Virus record (IMG/VR): IMGVR_UViG_3300009285_003503
Location: 1 to 21,538 of that record
Length of the DNA: 21,538 bases
Direction: 5' to 3' (one strand)
DNA from: a virus
The translations under genes were made by a program, and so were the position numbers. Below, piece by piece: positions 21,526 through 21,538 of this stretch. Each line of letters opens with the position of its first letter. Position 1 is the first letter of the stretch. The notes beneath the pieces were generated by a model that saw only the letters and a program-made list of their open reading frames with translations, made no database searches and had not been told where the DNA came from.

Positions 21526-21538
21526 ATGCCAGAGACCA
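21526..21538 (+). CDS. Start of the next gene (partial)
   Basis: An ATG at 21526, 18 bases after the previous stop and with GAGGA eight bases upstream, opens a frame reading MPET to the window edge. By position it is likely another internal virion or ejection protein, but four codons cannot identify it. Confidence 0.5.

Noticed and set aside
1-21538. CRISPR array, insertion sequence, integrase or attachment site
   Set aside because: No regularly spaced repeats, no transposase or integrase motifs and no terminal inverted repeats were seen anywhere in the window.

Overview
The window reads as the packaging, head and tail-assembly region of a GC-rich tailed bacteriophage or prophage, most likely short-tailed (podovirus-like). 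All convincing genes lie on the plus strand, packed tightly with many 4-base ATGA overlaps and good Shine-Dalgarno sequences. The strongest family anchors are a large terminase subunit, a P22/T7-type portal protein, a major capsid protein of the N4-gp56 family, two connector-type proteins, a very large non-fibrous tail protein and an internal-virion-like protein. No integrase, repressor, host gene, tRNA or rRNA is visible, so the host and the lytic or temperate state cannot be read from this stretch.

Layout. 2-148 is the end of an upstream gene. 155-1699 is the terminase. 1715-2440 holds a coupled run of small genes, two of them cysteine-rich. 2449-3297 is a DHH-family phosphoesterase and 3302-3967 an unknown protein. 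4006-6048 is the portal. 6061-7283 is a coupled run of five small genes, including one with an HExxH metallopeptidase motif and one single-pass membrane peptide. 7284-8928 looks like an accessory island. It has a promoter-like site, a hairpin leader and a terminator-like hairpin, then a DUF559/Vsr-like nuclease with a zinc ribbon, two mini-ORFs, a small gene and a textbook terminator. A second promoter-like site then leads into about 170 bases of structured non-coding sequence closed by another strong terminator.

From 8929 the head module runs: small protein, beta-helix protein, DnaJ-like zinc protein, probable scaffold, Com-like zinc finger, major capsid protein, possible decoration protein and an unknown protein. 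From 14361 the neck and tail module runs: short adaptor, connector protein, 1172-residue tail protein, FN3-containing protein, GNAT acetyltransferase, internal-virion-like protein, and the first codons of the next gene.

How it fits together. Terminase and portal package DNA into a shell built from the N4-gp56-type capsid protein on the scaffold. The 14361-19450 products would close the head and form the short tail, and the 20893 product probably accompanies DNA into the cell. Most unusual are two candidate phage small RNAs flanking the nuclease block, repeated insertion of glycan-binding-like modules into two adjacent connector and tail proteins (some in visibly AT-richer patches), and a 77-bp out-of-frame tandem duplication that has rewritten the end of one tail gene.
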